Assembly (NCBI RefSeq): GCF_945881795.1
Contig: NZ_CAMCVG010000004.1
Span: 1 to 55,210 of the forward strand
Reading direction: 5' to 3'
Length of the DNA stretch: 55,210 nt
Source: Rhodoferax sp. OV413
Lineage (GTDB): Bacteria > Pseudomonadota > Gammaproteobacteria > Burkholderiales > Burkholderiaceae_C
Below, piece by piece: positions 38,877 through 47,299 of the stretch. The notes beneath the pieces were generated by a model, which was given only the letters and a program-made list of their open reading frames with translations, was not told the DNA's origin and did no database searches. The position numbers were made by a program, and so were the translations under genes. The stretch's first letter is position 1. Each line of letters starts with the position of its first letter.

Positions 38877-40870
38877 AAATTCGTAAAGAACTCTGGTTCG
38901 GCTTTATCCTGATGGCCATCATCATGGCCGGCGCGCTGACCATGCTGGGCCTCGCCAACCCGATTACCAACGGGCACATCGGGCTCCTGATGCTCTCGCT
39001 GGTGGTGGTTGCGATCATGTTGGGATTCCCCACTGCCTTCACCCTGATGGGAATGGGCATGATCTTCACATGGATTTCCTACGACCAGAACATTACCAAA
39101 ACACTCGACCTAATGGTGCAAGCCGCCTTCAAGGTGATGGGCAACGATGTGCTTATCAGCATCCCGCTCTTCGTGTTCATGGGCTACCTGGTAGAACGGG
39201 CCAACCTCATTGAGAAGCTGTTCCGTAGCTTGCATCTGGCACTGGTGCGCCTGCCAGGGGCCCTAGCCGTCGCAACCCTGGTGACCTGCGCGGTTTTTGC
39301 CACCGCCACCGGCATCGTGGGCGCGGTAGTGACCTTGATGGGCCTCTTGGCTCTGCCGGCCATGCTCAAGGGTGGCTATAGCGTGCCACTCTCCGCAGGT
39401 GCGATTACCGCAGGCGGCTGCCTGGGGATTCTCATTCCGCCCTCGGTCATGCTGATCGTTTACGGCGCCACTGCCGGGGTCTCCGTTGTGCAGCTGTACG
39501 CCGGCGCATTCTTTCCCGGCCTGATGCTTGCGGGCCTCTACATCATCTACGTCATCGTTGTGGCGAAGATTTGGCCGAGCATGGCCCCCCCGCTGTCTGC
39601 ACAAGACCGTTTTGTCCCATTGCACCCGTTGACGGAAAAACTGGGCGTGGCCCACGCAGCTCGGGCGTTTCCAGCCTTGCTGAAGGCACTCAAGGGAAAG
39701 CGCAACAGCGAAGTACCCACCGGGCACCTTTTGCGTCAGCTGGGAATCGTGGTGTTGCCTGCCTTGCTTTTCGTGTTTGTGTCCCTCTGGAGCTACAACA
39801 GTGTCACCACGGTCGTAGCCGAAGAAGTCCAGACCATGGCGAAAATCGGCGACGAAGAGCAACCCGCTGCTGACAGCAGCTCGCTGGCTGAACCGCCCTC
39901 CTCTGGGCTGGCAACGCCGCCTGGTGCGGGCGAATTGCCAGAACCCGCAGGTGCAGGTCTGCAAGCGCCTCCAAGCGGCCTTGCCCCACCACCCGGCAGC
40001 GGCGAAACGACTGCTGCGACCTCTGCGGCAGGACCAGCATCCAGCGGCGGCGTCTCGGAGCCACCGGGCGCTACATCGTCGCCTGCTGCGGGGGCCAGCC
40101 CTGCTGCAACCACCCGCCCAGCGCCTACCGGCTACTGGATCGGAGTGGCAGTCGGTGGTGCTGCGATGCTGCTCTTCTACGGCTTGCTCAGCTTTACGCG
40201 GCTTGAAGTCTTCAAAATGCTGCTGTCGAGCTTCTTCCCGCTGCTTGTACTCATCCTGTCGGTGCTGGGAAGCATCGTGATGGGCCTGGCCACCCCCACC
40301 GAGGCGGCCGCAGCCGGCGCCATGGGCGGCTTCCTGCTCGCTGCGGCCTACCGGCAGCTGACCTTTAGCGTGGTCAAAGAGAGCGTATTCCTGACCGCCA
40401 AGACCAGCGCCATGGTGTGCTGGCTGTTCGTCGGGTCCGCCATTTTCTCTGCCGCGTTCGCGCTGCTCGGCGGGCAGGAGCTGGTGGAGCAGTGGGTGTT
40501 GTCGATGAACCTCACCAAGACCGAGTTCCTCGTACTCAGTCAGGTCATCATTTTTATTCTGGGCTGGCCGTTGGAATGGACTGAGATTATTGTGATCTTC
40601 ATGCCGATCTTCATCCCGCTGCTGGACAACTTCGGGGTTGACCCATTGTTCTTCGGCCTGTTGGTCGCATTGAATCTGCAAACCGCCTTCCTGAGCCCAC
40701 CTGTGGCGATGGCAGCGTTTTATCTCAAGGGCGTGAGCCCGCCGCATGTCACGCTGAATCAGATCTTTGCCGGCATGATGCCGTTCATGGTGATTCAGGT
40801 CTTTGCTATCGTGATCCTGTACCAGTTCCCGGCCATCGGTATGTGGTTGCCGGAAGTTCTGTACCGGTAA
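38873..40870 (+). CDS. TRAP transporter large permease DctM with an inserted Pro/Ala-rich linker
   Basis: Large channel subunit. Normal DctM proteins are about 430 aa; this one is 665 because of extra membrane and linker sequence typical of the FcbT3-like group plus an unusual low-complexity stretch. The first half has AITAGGCLGILIPPSVMLIVYGATAG, in pieces; the second has GLATPTEAAAAGAMGGFL and MAAFYLKGVSPP. Between them, residues about 323-418 are Pro, Gly, Ala and Ser repeats such as PPSSGLATPPGAG and PPSGLAPPPGSG, followed by a further membrane helix. It overlaps dctQ. Confidence 0.92.
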   Translation: MKIRKELWFGFILMAIIMAGALTMLGLANPITNGHIGLLMLSLVVVAIMLGFPTAFTLMGMGMIFTWISYDQNITKTLDLMVQAAFKVMGNDVLISIPLFVFMGYLVERANLIEKLFRSLHLALVRLPGALAVATLVTCAVFATATGIVGAVVTLMGLLALPAMLKGGYSVPLSAGAITAGGCLGILIPPSVMLIVYGATAGVSVVQLYAGAFFPGLMLAGLYIIYVIVVAKIWPSMAPPLSAQDRFVPLHPLTEKLGVAHAARAFPALLKALKGKRNSEVPTGHLLRQLGIVVLPALLFVFVSLWSYNSVTTVVAEEVQTMAKIGDEEQPAADSSSLAEPPSSGLATPPGAGELPEPAGAGLQAPPSGLAPPPGSGETTAATSAAGPASSGGVSEPPGATSSPAAGASPAATTRPAPTGYWIGVAVGGAAMLLFYGLLSFTRLEVFKMLLSSFFPLLVLILSVLGSIVMGLATPTEAAAAGAMGGFLLAAAYRQLTFSVVKESVFLTAKTSAMVCWLFVGSAIFSAAFALLGGQELVEQWVLSMNLTKTEFLVLSQVIIFILGWPLEWTEIIVIFMPIFIPLLDNFGVDPLFFGLLVALNLQTAFLSPPVAMAAFYLKGVSPPHVTLNQIFAGMMPFMVIQVFAIVILYQFPAIGMWLPEVLYR

Positions 40871-40893
40871 CCAACGGGCGAGCGCCACGAAAT

Positions 40894-40902
40894 TGCTATA
40901 AT
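40894..40902 (+). promoter_or_regulatory. Extended -10 promoter ahead of rpsU
   Basis: TGCTATAAT at 40894-40902 is a perfect -10 with the TGn extension; no good -35 is seen 17 bases upstream. It gives a leader of about 130 bases before the rpsU ATG. Confidence 0.6.
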
Positions 40903-41042
40903 CTAAAGCTTTTCTGGCGCTCCCCCCGTCGGCCAATACTAGTTACGCATCAACAGTCGGGGGACTAATCGCAGCACATGGTGTTTGGGGCCCCGATCTT
41001 CCCTGAAACCCTCTGGCAGCAAATTTTGGAATTCATGACGTA

Positions 41043-41255
41043 ATGACAACGATCCGTGTAAAAGAAAACGAACCCTTTGACGTCGCCCTGCGCCGTTTCA
41101 AGCGCACTATCGAAAAACTGGGCCTGCTGACCGACCTGCGCGCCCGTGAGTTTTACGAAAAGCCCACTGCAGAGCGCAAGCGCAAAAAGGCAGCCGCCGT
41201 GAAGCGCAACTACAAGCGCATTCGCAGCATGCAACTCCCCAAGAAGTTGTACTAA
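41043..41255 (+). CDS. rpsU: 30S ribosomal protein S21
   Basis: Lysine/arginine-rich 70-aa ribosomal protein needed for 30S initiation near the 16S 3' end. [21 protein letters not shown] at the start and the basic [15 protein letters not shown] tail are characteristic. Starts at ATG 41043, ends before a strong terminator. Confidence 0.98.
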   Translation: MTTIRVKENEPFDVALRRFKRTIEKLGLLTDLRAREFYEKPTAERKRKKAAAVKRNYKRIRSMQLPKKLY

Positions 41256-41299
41256 GCAGCGCGGCACGAGCGCTCTGAGGAGCTGCCCGAACCACCAAA

Positions 41300-41332
41300 G
41301 CCCGCCCGGGGACGCTCAGGCGGGCTTTTTTT
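41300..41332 (+). terminator. Terminator after rpsU
   Basis: GCCCGCC-loop-GGCGGGC stem (41300-41306 with 41319-41325) followed by seven T residues. Confidence 0.9.
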
Positions 41333-41374
41333 ATTGCGCTAAGCACCCACCCGTCCTTAATAGAAAGCCCTGTT

Positions 41375-41836
41375 ATGTCCCTCAAAGACCAGATCACCGA
41401 AGACATGAAAACCGCCATGCGCACCAAAGACAGCGAACGTCTGGGTACCATCCGGCTGCTGTTATCTGCGTGCAAGCAAAAAGAGGTGGATGAACGCGTG
41501 GTACTCGATGACACGGCCGTGGTTGCCATCGTGGACAAGCTCATCAAGCAGCGCAAGGACAGCATCGAAGCCTTCCAACAAGCCCAGCGTACCGACTTGG
41601 CCGACAAAGAAGAGGCCGAGCTTAAGGTGCTGCAAGCCTATCTGCCCCAGCGCATGGCTGCTGAAGAAGTGTTGGCAGAAGTGAAGTCCATCGTGGCCGA
41701 ACTGGCTGCAGAGCTCGGACGCGGCGTTGGCCCGGGCGACATGGGCAAGGTCATGGGCGTGGTGAAGACGCGCTTGTCCGGCAAGGCAGAAATGAGCACC
41801 GTGTCTGCCGCGGTGAAAGCAGCACTGGCCGGCTAA
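41375..41836 (+). CDS. yqeY: GatB/YqeY domain protein
   Basis: 153-aa protein with the GatB/YqeY helical domain that in GatB contacts tRNA. MSLKDQITEDMKTAMRTKDSERLGTIRLLLSA, in pieces, KQRKDSIEAFQQAQRTDL and LGRGVGPGDMGKVMGVVKTRLSGKAEM are typical. YqeY usually sits beside rpsU and primase; here rpsU precedes it but dnaG does not follow. Exact role unknown. Confidence 0.93.
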   Translation: MSLKDQITEDMKTAMRTKDSERLGTIRLLLSACKQKEVDERVVLDDTAVVAIVDKLIKQRKDSIEAFQQAQRTDLADKEEAELKVLQAYLPQRMAAEEVLAEVKSIVAELAAELGRGVGPGDMGKVMGVVKTRLSGKAEMSTVSAAVKAALAG

Positions 41837-41863
41837 ACAGCTTGGCTAACTTGGCGGGCCGGC

Positions 41864-43276
41864 CTAGCTGCCCGCAACTTTCATCCGGCTCACCAGGATC
41901 GAGCCCACGGTCTTGGCGCCGTAGTTGTAGGTGTCGGCGCCCACCGCGTCGATTCCCTTGAGCATGTCCTTCATGTTCCCGGCAATCGTGATTTCGTGCA
42001 CGGGAAAGGCAATACGGCCGTTTTCCACCCAGAAGCCACTCGCACCCCGCGAGTAGTCGCCAGTCACGTAGTTCACGCCCTGCCCCATCAGCTCAGTAAC
42101 CAGTAAGCCGGTGCCCAGCTTTTGCAGCATCGCGTCCAAGGTGTCGTCGGCGCGCGTCAGGCGGGAAGTAAACGTCAGGTTGTGGGAGCCACCCGAGTTG
42201 CCGGTGGTGCGCATGCCCAGCTTGCGGGCCGAATAGCTGCTCAAAAAATAGCCCTGCACGCGCCCCGCATCGACCACCTTGCGCGGCAGAACCCGCACGC
42301 CCTCGTCGTCAAAAGGCGAGCTGCCCTTGCCCCGCAGCACAAACGGGTCTTCCATCAGGTCAATGTGCTTGGGCAGCACTTGCTTACCCAGTGTGTCGAG
42401 CAAAAACGTGCTCTTGCGGTAGAGGGCGCCGCCGCTCACCGCCTGCACAAAAGCGCCCACCAACCCCGCCGCCAGGGGGGACTCAAACAACACAGGGCAC
42501 TCTGTGGTGGCAATCTTGCGGGCCTTGAGCCGGCTGAGCGCACGCTCGGCGGCGTAGCGGCCCACGGCCTGCGGCGAGGCCAGATCGTCGGCCGAACGCA
42601 TGGAGCTGTACCAGGCGTCGCGTTGCATGTCTTTGCCCTTGCCGGCAATCGGCGATACCGAAATCGCATGGCGCGACGATGCATAACCGCCGCGAAAACC
42701 CCGCGTGTGGGCACTGAAAAAATGAGACTGCTGGGCCGATACGGCGGCGCCTTCGCTGTTGGTGATTCGCTTGCTCACGCCCAGCGCTGCCGCCTCGCAC
42801 TCCAAGGCCAGCCGGGCTGCTTCTTCGCTGCTCACCGCCCATGGAAAGAACAATTCCAGCGAACGCTCGCGCTCCCCGGCGGGCGCAATGTCGTCGGCAT
42901 CGGGAAGGCTGGCAAAGGGGTCTTCGGCGGTGAAGCGGGCGATGTCGTAGGCGGCGCGCACGGTTTGGGCGATGGCGGCGTCGGAAAAATCGGAGGTGCT
43001 GGCGTTGCCCCGGCGGTTGCCGAGGTAGATCGTCACGCCCAGCGACTTGTCGCGGTTGCGCTCAACGTTTTCCAGCTCGCCATTGCGCACCGACACGCTC
43101 AGACCGCAACCTTCCGAGACTTCGGCACCGGCATCTGTCGCGCCCAGCTTTTTGGCATGCGCCAGAGCGGCATCCACACGGGTTTCGAAAAACGCGCGGG
43201 AATAGGCAAAACCGCTGTCTGCGACAGGAGTTGCGGGGGCGGATGGACGCGTTTGGGCGGGTGAGTGTTTCTTCAT
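41864..43276 (-). CDS. pmbA: Metalloprotease PmbA/TldE
   Basis: Partner of TldD in a zinc-dependent protease that trims peptides such as microcin B17 and degrades the antitoxin CcdA in E. coli. 470 aa; N-terminal variable 30 residues are Pro/Thr-rich. Family marks: EVSEGCGLSVSVRNGELENVERNRDKSLGVTIYLG, in pieces, LPKHIDLMEDPFV, GNSGGSHNLTF and YVTGDYSRGASGFWVENG. TldE lacks the HExxxH of its partner, which is normal. Divergent from yjgA over a 23-base gap. Confidence 0.95.
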   Translation of the reverse strand: MKKHSPAQTRPSAPATPVADSGFAYSRAFFETRVDAALAHAKKLGATDAGAEVSEGCGLSVSVRNGELENVERNRDKSLGVTIYLGNRRGNASTSDFSDAAIAQTVRAAYDIARFTAEDPFASLPDADDIAPAGERERSLELFFPWAVSSEEAARLALECEAAALGVSKRITNSEGAAVSAQQSHFFSAHTRGFRGGYASSRHAISVSPIAGKGKDMQRDAWYSSMRSADDLASPQAVGRYAAERALSRLKARKIATTECPVLFESPLAAGLVGAFVQAVSGGALYRKSTFLLDTLGKQVLPKHIDLMEDPFVLRGKGSSPFDDEGVRVLPRKVVDAGRVQGYFLSSYSARKLGMRTTGNSGGSHNLTFTSRLTRADDTLDAMLQKLGTGLLVTELMGQGVNYVTGDYSRGASGFWVENGRIAFPVHEITIAGNMKDMLKGIDAVGADTYNYGAKTVGSILVSRMKVAGS

Positions 43277-43299
43277 GGCGACAGCTATGATACTTGGCT

Positions 43300-44004
43300 A
43301 TGTCACGCAAACTTAAAAAAGGCTATTACGTCCGCGGCCTCTTCGTTGCCGAGGGAAGCGCCCTGGATCTGGAGTACAAGCGCGAGCTCAAAGGCACCGA
43401 TGAGCCCACCCGCACCGACCTCAAAAAGGAAAGTGATGCGCTACAAAAACTCGGCGAGGACCTGCTCACACTGCGTGCCGAACTTCTGAGCAAACTCGAG
43501 CTGCCGGACCGGCTGATTGAAGGTGTTGCCGAGGCCAAGCGCATCACAAACTTCGAGGGCAAGCGCCGCCAGATGCAGTTCATCGGCAAGCTTATGCGCA
43601 AGCTCGACCCCGCCAAATGGGACGATATCCGTGCTGCACTCGAGGAGCAGCACATGCCTTCGGTGCAAGAGACGATGGTGCTGCACCAGTCAGAGCAATG
43701 GCGCGACCGCCTGATTGCCGACGATGACGCAGTGGGCCATTGGCTGACACTGAGCCCCGATACCGACAGCCAGCAGCTGCGCGCTCTGGTGCGCCAAGCC
43801 CGCAAAGATGCCAAGCCCGAAAAACCCGGCGAGGCCCAGCGCCACGGTCGGGCCTACCGAGATATTTTTCAGCTGGTGCGCGAGGCCTTGCTGGCCCAGC
43901 AAGAAGACGCCCGAGGCGCCAGCCCTGCGACCGCTCAGGGTGCCGGAAGCGACGACGGCAGTGAAGAAGACGATGAAGACTACTACGACGGAGACAAAGC
44001 TTGA
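43300..44004 (+). CDS. yjgA: Ribosome-associated protein YjgA/DarP
   Basis: DUF615 protein that binds immature 50S particles and helps fold the peptidyl transferase centre. KLKKGYYVRGLFVAEGSALDLEYKREL is a non-conserved N-terminal part; KRITNFEGKRRQMQFIGKLMRKLD is the signature. The ATG at 43300 is preferred over the TTG at 43294. The C-terminal 40 residues are acidic and low-complexity (DDGSEEDDEDYYDGD). The stop overlaps mogA. 234 aa. Confidence 0.93.
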   Translation: MSRKLKKGYYVRGLFVAEGSALDLEYKRELKGTDEPTRTDLKKESDALQKLGEDLLTLRAELLSKLELPDRLIEGVAEAKRITNFEGKRRQMQFIGKLMRKLDPAKWDDIRAALEEQHMPSVQETMVLHQSEQWRDRLIADDDAVGHWLTLSPDTDSQQLRALVRQARKDAKPEKPGEAQRHGRAYRDIFQLVREALLAQQEDARGASPATAQGAGSDDGSEEDDEDYYDGDKA

Positions 44005-44600
44005 GCAACAGCCCCCTGGACGAAGTCCGCATTGGTTTGGTGTCCATCAGCGACCGCGCATCGGCAGGCATTTACGAAGACAAAGGCATTCCTGCCCTCA
44101 AGGAGTGGCTGGGTCGCGCGCTGCAAAACCCTGTGGTCCTGGAAACCCGCCTGATTGCCGATGACCAGTCGACCATTGAAGAAACCTTGATTGCCCTGAC
44201 CGACGCCCGCTGTGCGCTGGTGCTCACCACCGGCGGCACCGGCCCCGCACTGCGGGATGTAACGCCAGAGGCCACCCTGGCCGTGGCCCACAAAGAAATG
44301 CCGGGATTTGGTGAGCAGATGCGCGCCATCAGCCAGAACTTCGTGCCCACCGCGATTCTGTCCCGGCAGGTTGCGGTCATTCGCGACCAGTCGCTCATCA
44401 TCAATCTGCCGGGGCAGCCCAAGGCCATCGCCGAAACGCTCGAAGGAGTGAAAGACGCCGAAGGCAAACAGGTGGTGCCGGGGATTTTTGCCGCCGTGCC
44501 GTATTGCGTGGACTTGATTGGCGGCCCCTACATCGAGACCGTAGAAACTGTCTGCAAGGCCTTCCGGCCCAAGAGCGCTATTTCCCGATCAGCGCGTTGA
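44001..44600 (+). CDS. mogA: Molybdopterin adenylyltransferase
   Basis: MogA activates molybdopterin by adenylation before molybdate insertion. It starts at TTG 44001, overlapping the yjgA stop (TTGA). Motifs: IGLVSISDRASAGIYEDKGIPAL, VLTTGGTGPALRDVTPEAT (substrate loop) and INLPGQPKAIAETL. 199 aa. The 3' end overlaps the end of cysE by 23 bases, tail to tail. Confidence 0.94.
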   Translation: MSNSPLDEVRIGLVSISDRASAGIYEDKGIPALKEWLGRALQNPVVLETRLIADDQSTIEETLIALTDARCALVLTTGGTGPALRDVTPEATLAVAHKEMPGFGEQMRAISQNFVPTAILSRQVAVIRDQSLIINLPGQPKAIAETLEGVKDAEGKQVVPGIFAAVPYCVDLIGGPYIETVETVCKAFRPKSAISRSAR

Positions 44601-45351
44601 TTTTCGCAGCCTCAAACGACTCGCTGCGAGCCGCATCCTGAGGCACGCAATCGCTGCCCGCCAGGCGCGCTGACAACTGCTCTACCGCCTGCCACAGCAT
44701 GGCGATCTGGTGGTCCTGGCTGGAGGCGCTGTCCACCAAACCACGCAGTGCCTCGCTCACCGGATCGTCGTCCTGCGTGATGCCATAGGCGCTGAACTTA
44801 CGGTCCTGGGTGGTGACATCGGCGCTCACGCCTTCTTTGCTGGCGATGATGCGCGCCGGAATACCTACCGCTGTAGCCCCCGCAGGCACCGGCTTGATGA
44901 CCACCGCATTGCTGCCGATCTTGGCGCCGTCGCCCACCTCAAAGCCGCCCAGCACTTTGGCGCCGGCGCTGACCACCACGTCTTTGCCCAGCGTGGGGTG
45001 GCGCTTGGCGCCCTTGTAGAGGCTGGTGCCGCCCAGCGTTACGCCTTGGTAGATGGTGCATCCGTCCCCGATCACGGCGGTCTCTCCCACCACCGTGCCC
45101 ATGGCGTGGTCAAAAAACACCCGCTCGCCGATGCGGGCGCCGGGGTGGATTTCGATGCCGGTCAGGAAGCGGGCGATGTGCGAGGTGAACCGGCCCAGCC
45201 AGTGCAAACCATGCGTCCAGAACCAGTGCGCCGGACGGTGCAAGACCACGGCGTGCAGGCCGGGGTAGCAAGTGAGCACCTCCCACTTGCTGCGCGCAGC
45301 GGGGTCACGGTCAAGGATGCACTGAATGTCGGAGAGGATGCGGGAAAACAT
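44578..45351 (-). CDS. cysE: Serine O-acetyltransferase
   Basis: Makes O-acetylserine for cysteine synthesis. N-terminal helical part (IQCILDRDPAARSKWEVLTCYPGLHAVVLHR, in pieces) precedes left-handed beta-helix hexapeptide repeats: HPGARIGERVFFDHAMGTVVGETAVIGD and KRHPTLGKDVVVSAGAKVLG. Active-site His/Asp are in FFDHAMG. Start ATG 45351; GTG 45357 is a weaker alternative. The 257-aa C-terminus extends past the usual tail, up to the mogA 3' end. Confidence 0.94.
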   Translation of the reverse strand: MFSRILSDIQCILDRDPAARSKWEVLTCYPGLHAVVLHRPAHWFWTHGLHWLGRFTSHIARFLTGIEIHPGARIGERVFFDHAMGTVVGETAVIGDGCTIYQGVTLGGTSLYKGAKRHPTLGKDVVVSAGAKVLGGFEVGDGAKIGSNAVVIKPVPAGATAVGIPARIIASKEGVSADVTTQDRKFSAYGITQDDDPVSEALRGLVDSASSQDHQIAMLWQAVEQLSARLAGSDCVPQDAARSESFEAAKINALIGK

Positions 45352-45368
45352 GGTCACAGTCTATCGCC

Positions 45369-46187
45369 CTAGCGGGCTGCCTGCTGCAGGATGGCCTTGG
45401 CAATGCCGCGCAGGATGTGGATTTCTTCCTGCGTAAGCTGCGCGCGGTTAAACAGCGCATTGAGCCGGGGCATCAGCTTCTTGGGCGCGGCCGGATCCAG
45501 AAAGCCCAGCGCCACCAGCGACTGCTCTAAGTGCCCCAACATGCCCGCCACCTGCGCGGCATCGGCTACAGCAGCGTGGTGAGTGGCATGGGTGTTGTCG
45601 CTGCCAGCCAAGTCAGGGGGAGGCGCTGCAAAGCCACCCAAGGCGAGCCGCCATTCGTAAGCAATGACCTGCAGGGCGGCGCCAATGTTGAGGGAGCCGA
45701 AGCTCGGGTTGCTGGGAATCGACAGGCAGACATGGCATCGGTAAACATCTTCATTGCGCATGCCAAACCGCTCCGAGCCGAACAAGAAGCCCACCCCGGA
45801 TTGCACGCCCCCCGAAGTCACGCCTTCTGAATGCAAAAACCCCGATTCCGCCCGCCCCGATTGCGCAAGCTGCTCCTGTTTTGATAGTGCCTCAAAGTGC
45901 TGCCGCGGCGTGGTGGTGGGCGGGCCGAAGTCGCGCGGCGTCATGGCGGTGGCGCACAGGTGGCTGATTCCGTCCAACGCCTCGTCCAAGGTGTCCACGA
46001 TGCGGCATTTGTCCAGCACGTCCAGGGCGCCGCTTGCGCGCTGAATGGTTTCTTCGCGGCGCAGCACATTGGGCCAGCGCGGCGCAACCAGCACCAGGTC
46101 GTCAAAGCCCATGGTCTTCATGGCGCGCGCTGCGGCGCCTACGTTTCCGGCATGGCTGGTGTGAATCAGGATGAATCGGGTGTGCAT
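45369..46187 (-). CDS. trmJ: tRNA (cytidine/uridine-2'-O-)-methyltransferase TrmJ
   Basis: SPOUT-family methylase that modifies ribose at position 32 of tRNAs, using SAM through the trefoil knot. RFILIHTSHAGNVGAAARAMKTMGFDDLVLVAPRWP, in pieces, GFLFGSERFGM and IPSNPSFGSLNIGAALQVIAYEW are family marks. Residues about 97-118 (SKQEQLAQSGRAESGFLHSE) look inserted relative to typical TrmJ and come partly from a palindromic element. C-terminal AAPKKLMPRLNALFNRAQLT is the usual tail. 272 aa. Confidence 0.93.
   Translation of the reverse strand: MHTRFILIHTSHAGNVGAAARAMKTMGFDDLVLVAPRWPNVLRREETIQRASGALDVLDKCRIVDTLDEALDGISHLCATAMTPRDFGPPTTTPRQHFEALSKQEQLAQSGRAESGFLHSEGVTSGGVQSGVGFLFGSERFGMRNEDVYRCHVCLSIPSNPSFGSLNIGAALQVIAYEWRLALGGFAAPPPDLAGSDNTHATHHAAVADAAQVAGMLGHLEQSLVALGFLDPAAPKKLMPRLNALFNRAQLTQEEIHILRGIAKAILQQAAR
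45863..45889. repeat. Partial palindromic element inside trmJ
   Basis: GCGCAAGC, TGCTCCTG, TTTTGATAGTG: keeps the GCGC-AGC-loop-GATAG core of the other copies, but the left GCGC arm is missing. It lies in the stretch of TrmJ that appears inserted. Confidence 0.45.
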
Positions 46188-46273
46188 CTATCGCTTCATG
46201 ACATCAACGTTAAAATGCCGCATTGTCGCGCCTGCATCGCCAGAGCGCCCCTTCGGTTCTTTCCCCACAATCT

Positions 46274-47203
46274 ATGACGCTCAACCTGCACCCCATGGCC
46301 AACGTGGCCATCAAGGCCGCTCGCGCTGCCGGCTCCATCATCAACCGCGCTGCGCTCGACATCGAGGCGGTCCGCGTGTCCCAGAAGAAGGCCAACGATT
46401 TCGTCACCGAGGTCGACCACGCAGCAGAGCAAGCGATCATAGAAACCCTGCTCACCGCCTACCCCGGCCACGGCATCTGGGCCGAGGAATCGGGCAACAC
46501 CCACGGCGCGCGCGACTCGGAATACGTCTGGATCATCGATCCGCTGGACGGCACCACCAATTTCATCCACGGCCTTCCGGTGTATTGCGTGAGCATTGCT
46601 CTCGCCGTTCGCGGCAAGGTGGAGCAAGCCGTGGTGTACGACCCCACCCGCAACGACCTCTTTACCGCCACCAAGGGGCGCGGCGCGTACCTCAACGACC
46701 GCCGCCTGCGCGTCTCCAAGCGCACCCATCTCAAGGACTGCCTCGTCTCCACCGGCTTTCCATTCCGCGAAGGCGACGATTTCCGCCACTACCTGACCCT
46801 GATGGGCGACGTGATGCAGCGCACCGCCGGCCTGCGCCGCCCGGGCGCGGCGGCACTCGACCTGGCCTATGTGGCAGCGGGTTACACCGATGGATTTTTT
46901 GAGCTGGGCCTGCAGGCCTGGGACGTGGCCGCGGGCTCTCTGCTGGTCACCGAGGCAGGCGGGCTGGTGGGTAACTTCACCGGTGACGCCGACTTCTTGG
47001 ACCAGCAGGAATGCATGGCTGCCAGCCCACGCGTCTACGGGCAAATGGTCAACGTGCTGGGCAAGTACAGCAAGTTTGCATCGGCCGGTGAAAAAGCGGC
47101 CCTGCGCCAGGCGCCGCCTGAGTCCCATGCCGAGGCTGCGGCAGAACCCGGAGCAGCAGCCGAAGCAGAATCCGCGCCCGAGGAACCCAGCGCGCCTTTC
47201 TAA
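46274..47203 (+). CDS. suhB: Inositol monophosphatase family protein SuhB
   Basis: Mg-dependent phosphatase. In E. coli SuhB also acts with NusA/NusB in rRNA antitermination. Start ATG 46274 ([20 protein letters not shown]). Metal sites: [26 protein letters not shown] (DPLDGT) and [16 protein letters not shown] (WDxAAG). The C-terminal 35 residues are Ala/Glu/Pro-rich and probably disordered. 309 aa. Divergent from trmJ. Confidence 0.95.
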   Translation: MTLNLHPMANVAIKAARAAGSIINRAALDIEAVRVSQKKANDFVTEVDHAAEQAIIETLLTAYPGHGIWAEESGNTHGARDSEYVWIIDPLDGTTNFIHGLPVYCVSIALAVRGKVEQAVVYDPTRNDLFTATKGRGAYLNDRRLRVSKRTHLKDCLVSTGFPFREGDDFRHYLTLMGDVMQRTAGLRRPGAAALDLAYVAAGYTDGFFELGLQAWDVAAGSLLVTEAGGLVGNFTGDADFLDQQECMAASPRVYGQMVNVLGKYSKFASAGEKAALRQAPPESHAEAAAEPGAAAEAESAPEEPSAPF

Positions 47204-47231
47204 GCGGGGCAGGTGCCGGCGCGGGCGCCCA

Positions 47232-47299
47232 TGGGCCGGCGCGTGTTCACGTGCCGGCGCGCATGTTCACGTGCCGGCGCGCATGTTCACGTGCCGGCG
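47232..47299. repeat. 20-base tandem repeat between suhB and the DUF1501 gene
   Basis: GTGCCGGCGCGCATGTTCAC stands twice head to tail at 47251-47270 and 47271-47290, with a third partial copy at 47291-47299 and a degenerate one upstream (47233-47250). Its parts are themselves palindromic (GCCGGC, GCGCGC, CACGTG at junctions). The DUF1501 stop codon falls inside the second unit. Confidence 0.85.

Noticed and set aside
39263-40936. 557-codon open frame on the minus strand
   Set aside because: Antisense to dctM; composition is Arg/Gln/His-rich and no family motif is present.
43268-43296. Possible element fragment between pmbA and yjgA
   Set aside because: AGCTATGATACTTGGCTAT has only one arm pair; too short to assign.
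47232-47299. CRISPR-like array
   Set aside because: The 20-base units are directly adjacent with no spacers and no cas genes are nearby.
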